Shown here: one piece after another, positions 34,983 to 45,238 of the stretch
Position numbering within the stretch: position 1 is the first letter of the stretch
How the letters are laid out: each line of letters starts with the position of its first letter
Translations under genes and position numbers: made by a program
DNA from: Pseudarthrobacter sp. NamB4
GTDB lineage: Bacteria; Actinomycetota; Actinomycetes; Actinomycetales; Micrococcaceae
NCBI RefSeq assembly: GCF_005796185.1
Contig: NZ_VAHM01000004.1
Coordinates: 217,792 to 281,791 of the forward strand
Reading direction: 5' to 3'
DNA length: 64,000 nucleotides
Notes under the pieces: model-generated
Told to the model about the DNA's origin: nothing
What the model saw: the letters and a program-made list of their open reading frames with translations, nothing else
Database searches by the model: none

Positions 34983-35563
34983 TGACTGAGACTCTCGAGA
35001 CTCCGGCAACGAAGATCGTTCCTCGTCTGAAGACCAAGTACGCAGATTCCATCAAGGGCGCGCTCATTGAGGAATTCAAGTACCAGAACGTAAACCAGGT
35101 TCCCCGCCTCGTGAAGGTCGTCGTGAACATGGGTGTTGGAGACGCCGCCAAGGACTCCAAGCTGATCGACGGCGCTGTCCGCGACCTCACCCAGATCACC
35201 GGCCAGAAGCCGCAGGTAACCAAGGCCCGCAAGTCGATCGCACAGTTCAAGCTGCGCGAAGGCATGCCCATCGGTGCGCACGCTACCCTGCGTGGCGACC
35301 GCATGTGGGAATTCCTGGACCGCCTGGTCACTCTCGCACTGCCCCGTATCAGGGACTTCCGCGGCCTGAGTGGCAAGCAGTTCGACGGTAACGGCAACTA
35401 CACCTTCGGTCTGACCGAGCAGGTTATGTTCCACGAAATCGACCAGGACAAGATCGACCGTGTCCGCGGTATGGACATCACGGTTGTCACCACTGCCAAG
35501 ACCGATGACGAAGGCCGCGCGCTGCTCAAGGCGCTTGGTTTCCCGTTCAAGACCGAAGCTTAA
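34982..35563 (+). CDS. rplE: 50S ribosomal protein L5
   Basis: A 193-residue protein with [40 protein letters not shown] and [21 protein letters not shown]5 binds 5S rRNA and the P-site tRNA. It is coupled to rplX by a one-base overlap. The gene normally next, rpsN, is absent here; rpsH follows after 81 bases. Confidence 0.98.
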   Translation: MTETLETPATKIVPRLKTKYADSIKGALIEEFKYQNVNQVPRLVKVVVNMGVGDAAKDSKLIDGAVRDLTQITGQKPQVTKARKSIAQFKLREGMPIGAHATLRGDRMWEFLDRLVTLALPRIRDFRGLSGKQFDGNGNYTFGLTEQVMFHEIDQDKIDRVRGMDITVVTTAKTDDEGRALLKALGFPFKTEA

Positions 35564-35644
35564 CTAACTACGTAAAAGGTCCGGCCGTTGTGCTCCCTGG
35601 GAGCAACCGGCGGAAACCGTTACGAGGAAGGGCAAGAGCCCACC

Positions 35645-36043
35645 ATGACAATGACAGATCCTGTCGCAGATATGCTTACGCGCCTGCGTAACGCAAACTC
35701 GGCATACCACGACTCCGTGTCTATGCCTTACAGCAAGCTCAAGGCACGCGTTGCCGACATCCTCAAGGCCGAAGGCTTCATTGCCGGCTGGAAGGAAGAG
35801 GACGCTGAGGTTGGCAAGAAGCTGACCCTCGAACTCAAGTTCGGTCCGAACCGTGAGCGTTCCATCGCGGGTGTTCGCCGCATCTCCAAGCCGGGTCTTC
35901 GTGTTTACGCGAAGTCCACCAACCTGCCGCACGTGCTCGGTGGCCTGGGTATCGCAATCCTGTCCACCTCTTCCGGCCTCCTGACTGACAAGCAGGCCGG
36001 CAAGAAGGGCGTGGGCGGCGAAGTCCTCGCATACGTCTGGTAA
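35645..36043 (+). CDS. rpsH: 30S ribosomal protein S8
   Basis: A 132-residue protein with [40 protein letters not shown] and [21 protein letters not shown]8 binds 16S helix 21 and can repress the spc operon. ATG 35645 follows GAGGAAGGGCAAGAGCCCACC; a longer in-frame start at 35588 has no support. Confidence 0.98.
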   Translation: MTMTDPVADMLTRLRNANSAYHDSVSMPYSKLKARVADILKAEGFIAGWKEEDAEVGKKLTLELKFGPNRERSIAGVRRISKPGLRVYAKSTNLPHVLGGLGIAILSTSSGLLTDKQAGKKGVGGEVLAYVW

Positions 36044-36061
36044 CGGGAAAGGAAGAGAAAA

Positions 36062-36598
36062 ATGTCACGAATTGGACGTCTCCCCATCACCGTTCCTGCC
36101 GGCGTTGAGGTCAAGGTTGACGGCTCTGTCGTCAGCGTCAAGGGTTCCAAGGGCGAGCTGAACCACACTGTGGCCAGCCCGATCGAGGTTTCCCTGGAAG
36201 CAGACACCCTGACTGTCGCCCGCCCGAACGACGAGCGCGCATCCCGCTCCCTCCACGGCCTGACCCGCACCCTGATCTCCAACATGATCGAGGGCGTTAC
36301 CAAGGGCTACGAGAAGAAGCTTGAAATCGTCGGTACCGGTTACCGCGTTCAGGCCAAGGGATCTGACCTTGAGTTCGCTCTCGGTTTCAGCCACCCGGTC
36401 AGTGTCACCGCACCGGAGGGCATCACCTTTGCAGTTGAGACCCCGACCAAGCTCTCTGTTTCAGGTATCAACAAGCAGCAGGTCGGCGAGGTTGCTGCCA
36501 ACATTCGCAAGCTGCGGAAGCCGGACCCCTACAAGGGCAAGGGCATCCGTTACGCCGGCGAAGTCATCCGCCGCAAGGTCGGAAAGGCTGGTAAGTAA
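36062..36598 (+). CDS. rplF: 50S ribosomal protein L6
   Basis: A 178-residue two-domain protein: [40 protein letters not shown] and the C-terminal [21 protein letters not shown]6 lies next to the factor-binding site. ATG 36062 follows GGGAAAGGAAGAGAAAA. Confidence 0.98.
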   Translation: MSRIGRLPITVPAGVEVKVDGSVVSVKGSKGELNHTVASPIEVSLEADTLTVARPNDERASRSLHGLTRTLISNMIEGVTKGYEKKLEIVGTGYRVQAKGSDLEFALGFSHPVSVTAPEGITFAVETPTKLSVSGINKQQVGEVAANIRKLRKPDPYKGKGIRYAGEVIRRKVGKAGK

Positions 36599-36600
36599 CC

Positions 36601-36984
36601 ATGGCCATCTCAATTAACAAGAAGCGTACGAACAAGAGCAAGTCTGCTTCGCGCAGCCGCCGCCAGCTTCGTATCCGTAAGCGCATCTCCGGTACGGCAG
36701 TACGTCCCCGCCTGGTGGTCAACCGTTCCGCACGCCACGTATTTGTCCAGGTTGTCGATGACACCATTGGCCAGACCGTAGCAAGCGCGTCCACGCTGGA
36801 AGCCGACCTTCGTTCGTTCGACGGTGACAAGACCGCCAAGGCCAAGCGCGTTGGCGAGCTCGTTGCCGAGCGTGCCAAGGCTGCCGGCGTCGAAGCAGTT
36901 GTCTTCGACCGCGGTGGTAACAAGTACCACGGCCGGATTGCCGCCGTCGCTGACGGTGCACGCGAAGGTGGGCTGTCACTGTGA
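36601..36984 (+). CDS. rplR: 50S ribosomal protein L18
   Basis: A 127-residue protein with [35 protein letters not shown] and [21 protein letters not shown]18 binds 5S rRNA. Its stop overlaps the rpsE GTG by four bases. Confidence 0.98.
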   Translation: MAISINKKRTNKSKSASRSRRQLRIRKRISGTAVRPRLVVNRSARHVFVQVVDDTIGQTVASASTLEADLRSFDGDKTAKAKRVGELVAERAKAAGVEAVVFDRGGNKYHGRIAAVADGAREGGLSL

Positions 36985-37697
36985 CGGAAGCAAACAAGGA
37001 AAAGGACACTGTGTCTGCAGAACAGAAGGCGACAGAAGCCGCAGCTGCTGAGACCACTGCCCCCGCCAGCGAGGACCGCCGCGGCGGTGCCCGCCGCGGC
37101 GAGCGTGGCGACCGCGGCCAGGGCCGCGGCGACCGCGGTGGCCGTGGCGGCCGCGACGGCGGACGTGAAGCCGAAAAGAACCAGTTCGTAGAGCGCGTTG
37201 TCACCATCAACCGCGTTTCCAAGGTCGTCAAGGGTGGTCGTCGCTTCAGCTTCACCGCACTCGTCGTCGTTGGTGACGGTAACGGCATGGTCGGCGTGGG
37301 CTACGGCAAGGCCAAGGAAGTTCCCGCTGCTATCGCCAAGGGCGTTGAGGAAGCTAAGAAGTCCTTCTTCCGCGTTCCCCGCGTTGGCAACACCATCCCG
37401 CACCGCGTTCAGGGTGAGGCTGCTGCCGGCGTCGTCATGCTGCGTCCGGCATCCGCCGGTACCGGTGTTATCGCCGGTGGTCCGGTCCGCGCGGTACTGG
37501 AGTGCGTGGGCATCCACGACATCCTCTCCAAGTCGCTCGGTTCGTCCAACGCCATCAACATTGTTCACGCGACTGTTGATGCACTGAAGCGCCTCGAAGA
37601 GCCGGCAGCAGTGGCAGCACGCCGCGGCCTGCCGCTGGACGAGATTGCTCCGCAGGCGCTGGTGAAGGCCCTTTTGAGCCCGAAGGCAGGTGCATAG
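36981..37697 (+). CDS. rpsE: 30S ribosomal protein S5
   Basis: A 238-residue protein, well above the usual 160-170. The first 70 residues are low complexity: an acidic stretch, then an Arg/Gly/Asp-rich run ([20 protein letters not shown]). The conserved core follows: [40 protein letters not shown] and [21 protein letters not shown]5 shapes decoding accuracy and mRNA entry. The start is GTG 36981, coupled to rplR (GTGA). Confidence 0.97.
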   Translation: MTEANKEKDTVSAEQKATEAAAAETTAPASEDRRGGARRGERGDRGQGRGDRGGRGGRDGGREAEKNQFVERVVTINRVSKVVKGGRRFSFTALVVVGDGNGMVGVGYGKAKEVPAAIAKGVEEAKKSFFRVPRVGNTIPHRVQGEAAAGVVMLRPASAGTGVIAGGPVRAVLECVGIHDILSKSLGSSNAINIVHATVDALKRLEEPAAVAARRGLPLDEIAPQALVKALLSPKAGA

Positions 37698-37699
37698 TC

Positions 37700-37906
37700 A
37701 TGGCTAAGAACCTGATTCCCTCCGACTCCCAGTTGGAGATCACTCAGATCAAGTCCGCCATTGGCGGCAAGCAGAACCAGCGCGACACCCTGCGGTCCCT
37801 CGGCCTGAAGCGGATCGGACACACCGTTGTCCGCACCGCCGACGCCGTGACCGTGGGCATGCTCAACACGGTTCCGCACCTGGTAAAGGTAGAGGAGGCG
37901 AAGTAA
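37700..37906 (+). CDS. rpmD: 50S ribosomal protein L30
   Basis: A 68-residue protein with [40 protein letters not shown] and [13 protein letters not shown], matching the full L30 family length. Two bases after rpsE; rplO starts directly after the stop. Confidence 0.97.
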   Translation: MAKNLIPSDSQLEITQIKSAIGGKQNQRDTLRSLGLKRIGHTVVRTADAVTVGMLNTVPHLVKVEEAK

Positions 37907-38392
37907 ATGGCAGAGAATACTGCTGATAAGGCACAGGCTGCTGACAAGCAGAACGCCCTGAAGGTTCACCACCTGCGTCCTGCCCCGGGTGCGAAGACCG
38001 CCAAGACTCGTGTTGGTCGTGGTGAAGCATCCAAGGGTAAGACCGCCGGTCGCGGTACCAAGGGTACTGCGGCCCGCTACCAGGTGAAGGCTGGCTTTGC
38101 CGGCGGCCAGCTGCCGCTGCACATGCGCCTTCCCAAGCTGCGCGGCTTCAAGAACCCGTTCCGCGTTGAGTTCCAGGTTGTAAACCTGGACAAGCTGAAC
38201 GAGCTGTTCCCCGAAGGTGGCGCCGTCACCGTGGAGAACCTGGTTGAAAAGGGCGCCGTTCGCAAGAACCAGCCCGTCAAGGTGCTGGGCACCGGCGACA
38301 TCACCGTCAAGGTTGACGTCACCGCCCACGCATTCTCGGCCAGTGCTGCTGAAAAGATTGCCGCAGCGGGCGGAAGCACCACCGCTCTCTAG
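37907..38392 (+). CDS. rplO: 50S ribosomal protein L15
   Basis: A 161-residue protein. After a short charged extension comes the L15 core [40 protein letters not shown] and [21 protein letters not shown]15 is a late 50S assembly protein. It is the last gene before a strong terminator; secY is transcribed separately. Confidence 0.98.
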   Translation: MAENTADKAQAADKQNALKVHHLRPAPGAKTAKTRVGRGEASKGKTAGRGTKGTAARYQVKAGFAGGQLPLHMRLPKLRGFKNPFRVEFQVVNLDKLNELFPEGGAVTVENLVEKGAVRKNQPVKVLGTGDITVKVDVTAHAFSASAAEKIAAAGGSTTAL

Positions 38393-38418
38393 AGCCGGTG
38401 GGTGAAAGCCCGATGCTG

Positions 38419-38461
38419 AACTCCCGGTCCTGGGGCTAAGTCCCCGGGGCCGGGAGTTTTT
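38419..38461 (+). terminator. Intrinsic terminator after rplO
   Basis: A 17-bp stem (38419-38435 with 38442-38458, two G-T pairs), six-base loop and T run to 38461. It separates the ribosomal genes from secY. Confidence 0.92.
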
Positions 38462-38515
38462 CCATCCGCCCGCCGTTTTTTCGCTGCCACCCGGCGCACG
38501 GACTTCCCCCGTGGA

Positions 38516-38546
38516 TTGTTCGCATGGCGCATCCAACCGTTAGACT
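38516..38546 (+). promoter_or_regulatory. Promoter of secY-adk
   Basis: TTGTTC (38516-38521), a 19-base spacer, TAGACT (38541-38546), 60 bases before secY. Confidence 0.5.
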
Positions 38547-38606
38547 CGGTTGTTGGGATTTATAGATCCCCATCACACCACTCTTATTAACACCACAGGA
38601 GGACGC

Positions 38607-39917
38607 TTGCTTAGCGCATTTGGCCGGGCCTTTCGCACGCCTGATCTGCGACGCAAGTTGTTGTTCACGCTGGGAATTATCACCATCTTCCGCTTGGGTG
38701 CCTTCATTCCCTCGCCTGGTGTGAACTACCAGAATGTCCAGCAATGCTTGCAGAACGGTCAGACCGCAGGCGGGCTGTACCAGCTCGTTAACCTGTTCAG
38801 CGGCGGCGCGTTGCTCCAGGTGTCCATCTTCGCCCTGGGCATCATGCCGTACATCACGGCCAGCATCATCGTCCAGCTGCTCCGGGTGGTTATTCCCCGC
38901 TTCCAGCAGCTCTACGAAGAAGGCGCTTCAGGCCAGTCCAAACTGACCCAGTACACGCGCTACCTCACCATCGCGCTGGGCCTGCTCAACGCCACCACGC
39001 TGGTGTCCCTGGCGCGTTCCGGCCAGCTCCTGCCCGGCTGTGCGCTCCCGATCATTCCTGACGAGAGCGTGATCACCACCATCCTGATCATCATCACGCT
39101 GACGGCCGGCACCGGCCTGATCATGTGGATGGGCGAGCTCGTGACGGAGAAGGGCGTGGGCAACGGCATGTCCCTGCTCATCTTCACCTCCATCGCAGCC
39201 ACGTTCCCCACCTCCCTGGGCGCCATCTGGACCTCGCAGGGCCCTGCCACGTTCTTCACCGTCCTCGCCGTGGGCCTGCTGACGGTGGCGCTGGTGGTCT
39301 TCGTGGAGCAGTCGCAGCGCCGCGTTCCGGTGCAGTATGCAAAGCGGATGATCGGCCGCCGGACGGTGGGCGGCACCAGCACCTATATCCCGATCAAGGT
39401 CAACATGGCCGGCGTGATCCCCGTGATCTTCGCTTCGTCCATGCTCTACCTGCCCGGCCTGATCTCACAGTTCAACCAGCCGCGCGCGGGCGAGCAGCTC
39501 CAGCCGTGGGTCGAATGGATCAACAACAACCTGGTCCGTGGCGACCAGCCGATCTACATGGTGCTTTATTTCGCCATGATCGTGTTCTTTACCTACTTCT
39601 ACGTCGCGATCACCTTCAACCCTGAAGAAGTCTCAGACAACATGAAGAAGTACGGCGGCTTCATCCCGGGCATCCGGGCCGGCAAGCCGACCGCCGACTA
39701 TCTGCAGTATGTGCTCTCCAGGATCACCCTGCCCGGTGCCCTCTACCTGGGCTTCGTGGCACTGATCCCGCTGGTGGCACTGGTACTCATCAACGCAAAC
39801 CAGAACTTCCCGTTCGGTGGCACCTCTATCCTGATCATGGTGGGCGTTGGCCTTGAGACCGTCAAGCAGATTGATGCGCAGCTACAACAACGTCACTACG
39901 AAGGGCTTTTGCGATGA
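38607..39917 (+). CDS. secY: Preprotein translocase subunit SecY
   Basis: A 436-residue channel protein with ten predicted membrane helices. It begins LSAFGRAFRTPDLRRKLLFT and contains LFSGGALLQVSIFALGIMPY, TASIIVQLL and the C-terminal EGLLR. The start is TTG 38607, with AGGAGG four bases upstream. A longer in-frame reading from 38550 lacks a ribosome site and adds non-conserved residues. SecY is the pore for Sec export and membrane insertion. Its stop overlaps the adk start (ATGA). Confidence 0.97.
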   Translation: MLSAFGRAFRTPDLRRKLLFTLGIITIFRLGAFIPSPGVNYQNVQQCLQNGQTAGGLYQLVNLFSGGALLQVSIFALGIMPYITASIIVQLLRVVIPRFQQLYEEGASGQSKLTQYTRYLTIALGLLNATTLVSLARSGQLLPGCALPIIPDESVITTILIIITLTAGTGLIMWMGELVTEKGVGNGMSLLIFTSIAATFPTSLGAIWTSQGPATFFTVLAVGLLTVALVVFVEQSQRRVPVQYAKRMIGRRTVGGTSTYIPIKVNMAGVIPVIFASSMLYLPGLISQFNQPRAGEQLQPWVEWINNNLVRGDQPIYMVLYFAMIVFFTYFYVAITFNPEEVSDNMKKYGGFIPGIRAGKPTADYLQYVLSRITLPGALYLGFVALIPLVALVLINANQNFPFGGTSILIMVGVGLETVKQIDAQLQQRHYEGLLR

Positions 39918-40492
39918 CGAGAATGCTGATTATTGGACCTCCCGGTTCCGGAAAAGGAACGCAGGCGGAGCGGATTTCAGGGCGCCTTGGCGTTGTGGCG
40001 ATCTCCACCGGCGACATCTTCCGCGCCAACGTGAAGGGGGAGACGCCGCTTGGCATTGAAGCCAAGAAGTACATGGACAACGGCGACTTTGTTCCGGACA
40101 GCGTGACCAACAAGATGGTGCGCGACCGGCTCAGCGAGCCCGACGTGGAGAACGGCTTCCTGCTGGACGGCTACCCCCGCACCACCGCCCAGGTGGACTA
40201 CCTGGACGAGATCCTCGCCAAGGGTGAGGAAAAGCTCGACGTCGTCCTGCAGCTGACTGCCGACGACGAGGAACTGGTTCACCGGCTGCTCGGCCGGGCC
40301 AAGGAAACGGGCCGGAGCGACGACAACGAAGCCGTCATCCGCCACCGCCTTGACCTGTACCACGAGCAGACCGAAGCTGTAGTGGCCAAGTATGCGGAGC
40401 GTGGCATCCTTACCCAAGTTGACGGCATCGGCGCCATCGATGAAGTCACAGAGCGCGTCATGCAGGCCATCAAGGCAGCCCAGGCAGCCTGA
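39914..40492 (+). CDS. adk: Adenylate kinase
   Basis: A 192-residue kinase with P-loop LIIGPPGSGKGTQAERI, STGDIFRANVKGETPLG, FLLDGYPRTTAQVDYLDEIL and DDNEAVIRHRLDLYHEQTE. The lid is short and without zinc cysteines. It interconverts AMP, ADP and ATP. Translation is coupled to secY by the ATGA overlap. Confidence 0.97.
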   Translation: MTRMLIIGPPGSGKGTQAERISGRLGVVAISTGDIFRANVKGETPLGIEAKKYMDNGDFVPDSVTNKMVRDRLSEPDVENGFLLDGYPRTTAQVDYLDEILAKGEEKLDVVLQLTADDEELVHRLLGRAKETGRSDDNEAVIRHRLDLYHEQTEAVVAKYAERGILTQVDGIGAIDEVTERVMQAIKAAQAA

Positions 40493-40511
40493 TCCCGGCG
40501 TTAGTTTTTCC

Positions 40512-40542
40512 GAGGCTCCTCCCATGAACCGGGAGGAGCCTC
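40512..40542 (+). other. Perfect hairpin between adk and map
   Basis: A 12-bp perfect stem (GAGGCTCCTCCC with its complement) and seven-base loop, 20 bases after adk. A T run precedes it on the plus strand, not follows, so classical termination of adk is unlikely. Confidence 0.7.
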
Positions 40543-40563
40543 AGCCATTTGAAAGGAAACACC

Positions 40564-41391
40564 ATGGCCTTTGGCCAGCCCCGCATCGAATACAAGACCA
40601 ACAGCCAGATGCGCATCATGCACGAGGCAGGCCTGGTCCTGAGCCGGGCACTGGATGCAGCCGTTGCCGCCGCCGTGCCTGGAGTGACCACAAAGCACCT
40701 GGATGACGTCTTCGCCGCCGTCCTGAACGAAGCGGGCGCCAAGTCCAACTTCTTTGGCTACCACGGCTTCCCGGCCACCATCTGCACTTCCGTCAACGAG
40801 GAGGTGGTCCACGGCATCCCGGGCGGCCGGGTGCTTGAGGACGGCGACATCATCTCGATCGACGGTGGCGCCATCGTCAACGGGTGGCACTCCGACTCTG
40901 CCCGCACCGTCATTGTGGGCACCGCTGATCCCGAGGACCAGCGGCTTTCCGACGTCACCCGGGCGGCGATGTGGCGCGGAATCGCTGCTCTGGCCACTGG
41001 CAAGCATGTTGGTGACATCGGTGCGGCCATTGACGACTACGTCTCCTCCGTCCCGGGCAAGCCGCTGGGCATCCTGGAAGACTACGTGGGCCACGGCATC
41101 GGTTCGGAAATGCACATGCCGCCGGACGTACTGAATTACCGGACCAGCCACCGCGGGCCCAAGATCAGGCCCGGCCTGTGCCTGGCGATCGAGCCGATGC
41201 TGGTGCGCGGCGGCATCGAGACGGCCGTACTGGAGGATGACTGGACCGTGGTGACAACCGACGGAAAGCGTTCCTGCCAGTGGGAGCACTCCGTTGCGGT
41301 TCACGAGAAGGGCATCTGGGTGCTGTCCGCCCCCGACGGCGGTGCAGAGCACCTGGTGCCCCTCGGCGTCACCCCGGTACCCATCCCGTAG
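40564..41391 (+). CDS. map: Type I methionine aminopeptidase
   Basis: A 275-residue enzyme with the five metal ligands Asp100 (ISIDGGAIV), Asp111 (WHSDSARTV), His177 (VGHGIGSEMH), Glu210 (LAIEPMLV) and Glu241 (QWEHSVAV), and catalytic His83 (NEEVVHGIP). It removes the N-terminal methionine of new proteins. I chose ATG 40564 (MAFGQPRIEYK), with AAAGGAAACACC upstream; an ATG at 40549 would add five residues. Confidence 0.96.
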   Translation: MAFGQPRIEYKTNSQMRIMHEAGLVLSRALDAAVAAAVPGVTTKHLDDVFAAVLNEAGAKSNFFGYHGFPATICTSVNEEVVHGIPGGRVLEDGDIISIDGGAIVNGWHSDSARTVIVGTADPEDQRLSDVTRAAMWRGIAALATGKHVGDIGAAIDDYVSSVPGKPLGILEDYVGHGIGSEMHMPPDVLNYRTSHRGPKIRPGLCLAIEPMLVRGGIETAVLEDDWTVVTTDGKRSCQWEHSVAVHEKGIWVLSAPDGGAEHLVPLGVTPVPIP

Positions 41392-41495
41392 CAGGGGCTT
41401 CGGGTCCGCCGGAAACGTGCGACGTCGCTGGACGGGACCGGCGAACTGGAGCGTTCCCGGCGGCTTGGCGTCGGAGTAGCCTCCCGGCAGGCAGA

Positions 41496-42440
41496 ATGAA
41501 GCTTATGGGAGCAATCACCGACGTGCCCGGGATCCGGGTGGGCCACGTGCAGAAGTCCGACGACGGGTGGCTGAGCGGGGTGACGGTGGTCCTGCCGCCG
41601 ACGGGTACGGTTGGGTCCGTGGACGTCCAGGGCGGCGGGCCCGCCACCCACGAGACCGACGCGCTGGAGCCCACCACGCTGGTCAGCGAAGTCAACGCGG
41701 TGGTGCTCACGGGCGGCAGCGCCTACGGCCTGGCCTCGGCCTCCGGGGCCCAGCGGTGGTGCGAGGAAAACGGCCGCGGCTTCGCGGTCCCCGGGGGAGT
41801 GGTGCCGATCGTCCCGGCCGCCGCGATCTTCGACCTTGGCAGGGGCGGGGACTTTACCGCACGCCCAACACCGGACATGGGCTACGCGGCTGCCGCTGCC
41901 GCTGCCGTAGAGAGGGACGGGCACGACGTCGGACGCGGCAACGTCGGCGCCGGGACCGGAGCGCTCATCGGCAGGATCTACAAAGGCGGCGTGGGCACAG
42001 CTTCCATCGTCCTGGAGAATGGGGTGGTTGTCGGAGCCCTCGCGGTCGTGAACGCGCTGGGGTTACCAACGGTCGAACATTCTGTTCTCGAGGAATCCGT
42101 GGTTCAACCTGGCGCCCCGCTCAACACCACGCTTGTCGTCGTCGCCACGAATGCTTTCCTGGATGTGGCCGAGTGCAAGCGGACTGCCAGTGCTTCGCAT
42201 GCCGGGATTGCCAGGGCTCTGAGTCCGAGCCACACCCTCGCTGATGGAGACACTGTCTTTTGCCTCGCCACTGGTGCCCTCGCAGTCGACCGCAGCGACG
42301 AACCTGCGCGGCAGCTTAGCCTCATCACCCTGCAAAGCGCTGCAGCCGACGTCGTACGTTTTGCCATCCTGGACGGCGTGGCCACGGCTGAAGCCGTACA
42401 CACCGCAGCCGGCGACTATGGTGTATTCGGCGCTGTCTAG
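41496..42440 (+). CDS. P1-family peptidase (DmpA/L-aminopeptidase, S58 type)
   Basis: A 314-residue protein with the family pattern GAITDVPGIRVGHVQ, VVLTGGSAYGLASASGAQRW, RGNVGAGTGALIGRIYKGGV and the nucleophile segment APLNTTLVVVATNAFLD. By analogy with DmpA-like enzymes, a Thr there (Thr211) should become the new N-terminus after self-cleavage. Such enzymes remove N-terminal or beta-amino acids from small peptides. ATG 41496 is chosen; ATG 41505 is nearly as good. The gene lies between map and infA, normally neighbours. The substrate is unknown. Confidence 0.85.
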   Translation: MKLMGAITDVPGIRVGHVQKSDDGWLSGVTVVLPPTGTVGSVDVQGGGPATHETDALEPTTLVSEVNAVVLTGGSAYGLASASGAQRWCEENGRGFAVPGGVVPIVPAAAIFDLGRGGDFTARPTPDMGYAAAAAAAVERDGHDVGRGNVGAGTGALIGRIYKGGVGTASIVLENGVVVGALAVVNALGLPTVEHSVLEESVVQPGAPLNTTLVVVATNAFLDVAECKRTASASHAGIARALSPSHTLADGDTVFCLATGALAVDRSDEPARQLSLITLQSAAADVVRFAILDGVATAEAVHTAAGDYGVFGAV

Positions 42441-42611
42441 GTTACTATTTCCGATTTAACTTTTACCGGCCAACAGGGTAGTGTTGTTTGTTGGTTGTCT
42501 GGATTGCCACGCCCTTTTGGGCCTGGGGCCGGCAATCGATCCAACAAAAACGTTCGTGGCCATGCCCGGTGCAATCCGGCGGGGCCGCGGCAACGACAGT
42601 TAGCGGAGGGT

Positions 42612-42833
42612 ATGGCCAAGAAGGACGGGGTCATTGAGATCGAAGGCGTTGTGACCGAGGCGCTGCCTAACGCGATGTTTCGCGTTGAGCTCACCAACAA
42701 GCACATCGTTTTGGCACACATCTCTGGAAAGATGCGTCAGCACTACATTCGAATCCTCCCGGAGGACCGCGTAGTGGTGGAGCTGAGCCCGTACGACCTC
42801 ACCCGTGGTCGTATCGTCTACCGCTACAAGTAA
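42612..42833 (+). CDS. infA: Translation initiation factor IF-1
   Basis: A 73-residue single OB-fold protein: [40 protein letters not shown] and [13 protein letters not shown]. It fills the A site during initiation. ATG 42612 follows GCGGAGGGT. The 170-base upstream gap holds a hairpin-forming leader (GATTGCC with GGCAATC around 42511-42538). Confidence 0.98.
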   Translation: MAKKDGVIEIEGVVTEALPNAMFRVELTNKHIVLAHISGKMRQHYIRILPEDRVVVELSPYDLTRGRIVYRYK

Positions 42834-42902
42834 ATTGCTGGGCGGCCCAGTGCGAGCTGGCCGCCGCTCCAGTTGACCAACTGTTACACGCAAAGGAATG
42901 CC

Positions 42903-43016
42903 ATGAAGGTCAAGCCGAGCGTCAAGCAGATCTGCGAAAAGTGCAAAGTGATCCGCCGTAATGGCCGGGTCATGGTGATCTGCGAGAACCCGCGCCACAA
43001 GCAGCGCCAGGGCTAA
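42903..43016 (+). CDS. rpmJ: 50S ribosomal protein L36
   Basis: A 37-residue protein: [20 protein letters not shown], then [17 protein letters not shown]. It has the zinc ligands Cys11, Cys14, Cys27 and His32, so it is the zinc-binding form. ATG 42903 follows CAAAGGAATGCC. It lies between infA and rpsM as usual. Confidence 0.97.
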   Translation: MKVKPSVKQICEKCKVIRRNGRVMVICENPRHKQRQG

Positions 43017-43198
43017 TTCCCCTCACCGGGAATCCTGGGTTGCCAACCCACGCAAGTAAATAAAGGCAGCACAAGCTGATCTGGAACATTGAGCTCGAAA
43101 GAGTCCGGACAGCTAACCCCCGGTCGGAGGCTGGGGCCGCGCAGAACGTGCGGGTGTACTGCCTACGACCTCCGGTTTATTCAAGGAGTACTGCCACT

Positions 43199-43573
43199 AT
43201 GGCTCGTCTCGCTGGCGTAGACATTCCCCGCGAAAAGCGGCTGGAAATTGCGCTTACTTACATCTACGGCGTGGGCAAGACCCGTGCACACGAAACCCTG
43301 GCTGCCACGGGCATCAGCGCTGACGTTCGCGTCAAGGATCTGACTGACGCCCAGCTGGTTCAGCTGCGTGACTACATTGAAGGCAACTACAAGGTTGAGG
43401 GTGACCTTCGCCGCGAAGTGGCAGCCGACATCCGCCGCAAGGTTGAAATCGGCAGCTACGAAGGCCTGCGCCACCGCAAGGGCCTGCCCGTACGTGGACA
43501 GCGTACGAAGACCAACGCCCGTACCCGCAAGGGCCCGAAGCGCACCGTCGCCGGCAAGAAGAAGGCCCGTTAA
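43199..43573 (+). CDS. rpsM: 30S ribosomal protein S13
   Basis: A 124-residue protein with [39 protein letters not shown] and the basic tail [21 protein letters not shown]13 bridges the subunits and touches P-site tRNA. ATG 43199 follows CAAGGAGTACTGCCACT. A 182-base leader without obvious ORF precedes it. Confidence 0.98.
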   Translation: MARLAGVDIPREKRLEIALTYIYGVGKTRAHETLAATGISADVRVKDLTDAQLVQLRDYIEGNYKVEGDLRREVAADIRRKVEIGSYEGLRHRKGLPVRGQRTKTNARTRKGPKRTVAGKKKAR

Positions 43574-43627
43574 AATCCCGGCCGGGATTAACGGAGCTTT
43601 CCCCAATAACTTTCTGTAGGAGAAATA

Positions 43628-44029
43628 ATGCCCCCGAAGACTCGTGGCGCGGTTCGCAAGCCGCGTAAGAAGGACAAGAAGAATATCGCGCTTGGCCAGG
43701 CGCACATCAAGAGCACTTTTAACAACACCATCGTTTCCATCACGGATCCGACCGGCGCTGTTATCTCCTGGGCTTCCTCAGGTGAGGTTGGCTTCAAGGG
43801 CTCGCGTAAGTCCACCCCGTTCGCAGCCCAGATGGCTGCCGAAGCTGCTGCCAAGCGTGCGCAGGAGCACGGCATGCGCAAGGTAGACGTTTTCGTCAAG
43901 GGTCCGGGCTCCGGACGCGAGACCGCCATCCGTTCGCTGCAGGCCGCTGGCCTCGAGGTTGGCTCCATCCAGGACGTCACCCCCGCAGCCCACAACGGCT
44001 GCCGCCCGCCGAAGCGCCGCCGCGTCTAA
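43628..44029 (+). CDS. rpsK: 30S ribosomal protein S11
   Basis: A 133-residue protein with [40 protein letters not shown] and [19 protein letters not shown]11 lies on the platform near the mRNA exit. ATG 43628 follows TAGGAGAAATA. rpsD, which in many bacteria comes next, is absent here. Confidence 0.98.
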   Translation: MPPKTRGAVRKPRKKDKKNIALGQAHIKSTFNNTIVSITDPTGAVISWASSGEVGFKGSRKSTPFAAQMAAEAAAKRAQEHGMRKVDVFVKGPGSGRETAIRSLQAAGLEVGSIQDVTPAAHNGCRPPKRRRV

Positions 44030-44047
44030 GGCTTTTCCGCCGCACCA

Positions 44048-44079
44048 GCTTGCCCGGACCATCGATGGTCCGGGCAAGC
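44048..44079 (+). other. Perfect 32-base palindrome between rpsK and rpoA
   Basis: GCTTGCCCGGACCATC is followed directly by its exact complement, giving a 14-bp stem with a TCGA loop, 18 bases after rpsK. No T run follows. It may terminate, process or separate rpsK from rpoA. Confidence 0.8.
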
Positions 44080-44125
44080 CCAGCGCGTTAAGTCTTCAGA
44101 CCGAATTTCCACCACCTGTGTTGCG

Positions 44126-44136
44126 TCATATAGCGG
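44126..44136 (+). promoter_or_regulatory. TCATATAGCGG motif upstream of rpoA
   Basis: This AT-rich 11-mer lies 23 bases before the rpoA start and also occurs twice in the rpoB leader. TATAGC could act as a -10 box with TTTCCA 17 bases upstream (44106-44111). Its role is unproven. Confidence 0.35.
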
Positions 44137-44159
44137 ATGCTCGCCGAAAGGAAAACTAA

Positions 44160-45170
44160 GTGCTCATTGCACAGCGCCCCACCCTCTCCGAAGAGGTAGT
44201 CTCCGAAAACCGTTCGCGTTTCGTCATCGAACCGCTGGAACCGGGCTTCGGCTACACCCTCGGAAATTCCCTCCGCCGTACCCTGCTCTCCTCCATCCCC
44301 GGTGCCGCCGTAACCAGCATCCGGATCGATGGCGTGCTGCACGAGTTCACCACGGTTCCGGGTGTCAAGGAAGATGTCACCGAGATCATCCTTAACATCA
44401 AGAACCTGTCGGTGTCCTCCGAGCACGACGAGCCTGTTGTGGCTTACCTGCGCAAGCAGGGTCCCGGAGTCGTCACCGCCGCGGACATCGCTCCGCCGGC
44501 CGGCGTCGAATTCCACAACCCGGATCTGCACATTGCCACGCTGAACTCGAAGGGCAAGTTCGAGCTCGAACTGACCATCGAGCGCGGCCGCGGCTACGTT
44601 TCGGCAGCTCAGAACAAGTCCGGCGACGCAGAGATCGGCCGTATCCCGGTCGACTCCATTTACTCGCCGGTGCTGAAGGTTACTTTCCGCGTGGAAGCAA
44701 CCCGTGTTGAGCAGCGCACTGACTTCGACAAGCTGATTGTCGACGTTGAGACCAAGCAGGCCATCGCCCCGCGCGATGCCGTTGCTTCCGCAGGCACTAC
44801 CCTGGTGGAACTGTTCGGTCTGGCCCGTGAGCTGAACACCGCAGCTGAAGGTATCGAGATCGGCCCGTCGCCTACTGATGCTGCCCTGGCAGCCGACATG
44901 GCACTGCCGATCGAGGATCTGGACCTCACCGTCCGTTCCTACAACTGCCTCAAGCGTGAGGGCATCCACACCGTGGGTGAACTCGTTGCCCGCTCCGAGG
45001 CTGACCTGATGGACATCCGCAACTTCGGTGCCAAGTCCATTGACGAGGTCAAGGCAAAGCTGGTTGAACTGGGCCTGTCCCTCAAGGACTCGCCTCCCGG
45101 TTTTGACCTCGCAGCACGCGCCGCAGCAATCGAAGAGGACGACGCCGCCTTCGGCGACGACGAACTCTAA
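44160..45170 (+). CDS. rpoA: DNA-directed RNA polymerase subunit alpha
   Basis: A 336-residue protein. The assembly domain includes [20 protein letters not shown] and [20 protein letters not shown]. The C-terminal DNA-binding domain has [20 protein letters not shown] and [19 protein letters not shown]. The start is GTG 44160 ([12 protein letters not shown]) behind CGAAAGGAAAACTAA. Confidence 0.98.
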   Translation: MLIAQRPTLSEEVVSENRSRFVIEPLEPGFGYTLGNSLRRTLLSSIPGAAVTSIRIDGVLHEFTTVPGVKEDVTEIILNIKNLSVSSEHDEPVVAYLRKQGPGVVTAADIAPPAGVEFHNPDLHIATLNSKGKFELELTIERGRGYVSAAQNKSGDAEIGRIPVDSIYSPVLKVTFRVEATRVEQRTDFDKLIVDVETKQAIAPRDAVASAGTTLVELFGLARELNTAAEGIEIGPSPTDAALAADMALPIEDLDLTVRSYNCLKREGIHTVGELVARSEADLMDIRNFGAKSIDEVKAKLVELGLSLKDSPPGFDLAARAAAIEEDDAAFGDDEL

Positions 45171-45238
45171 ACCAGACCTTGGCCGGCGGGCGGCACCACG
45201 GTGTGCAGCCCACGGCTTCCATTTGAGGAGAAACAACT

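Noticed and set aside
36981..37190. Separate small gene for the Arg/Gly-rich head of S5
   Set aside because: It is in frame with the S5 core, with no intervening stop and no second good ribosome site.
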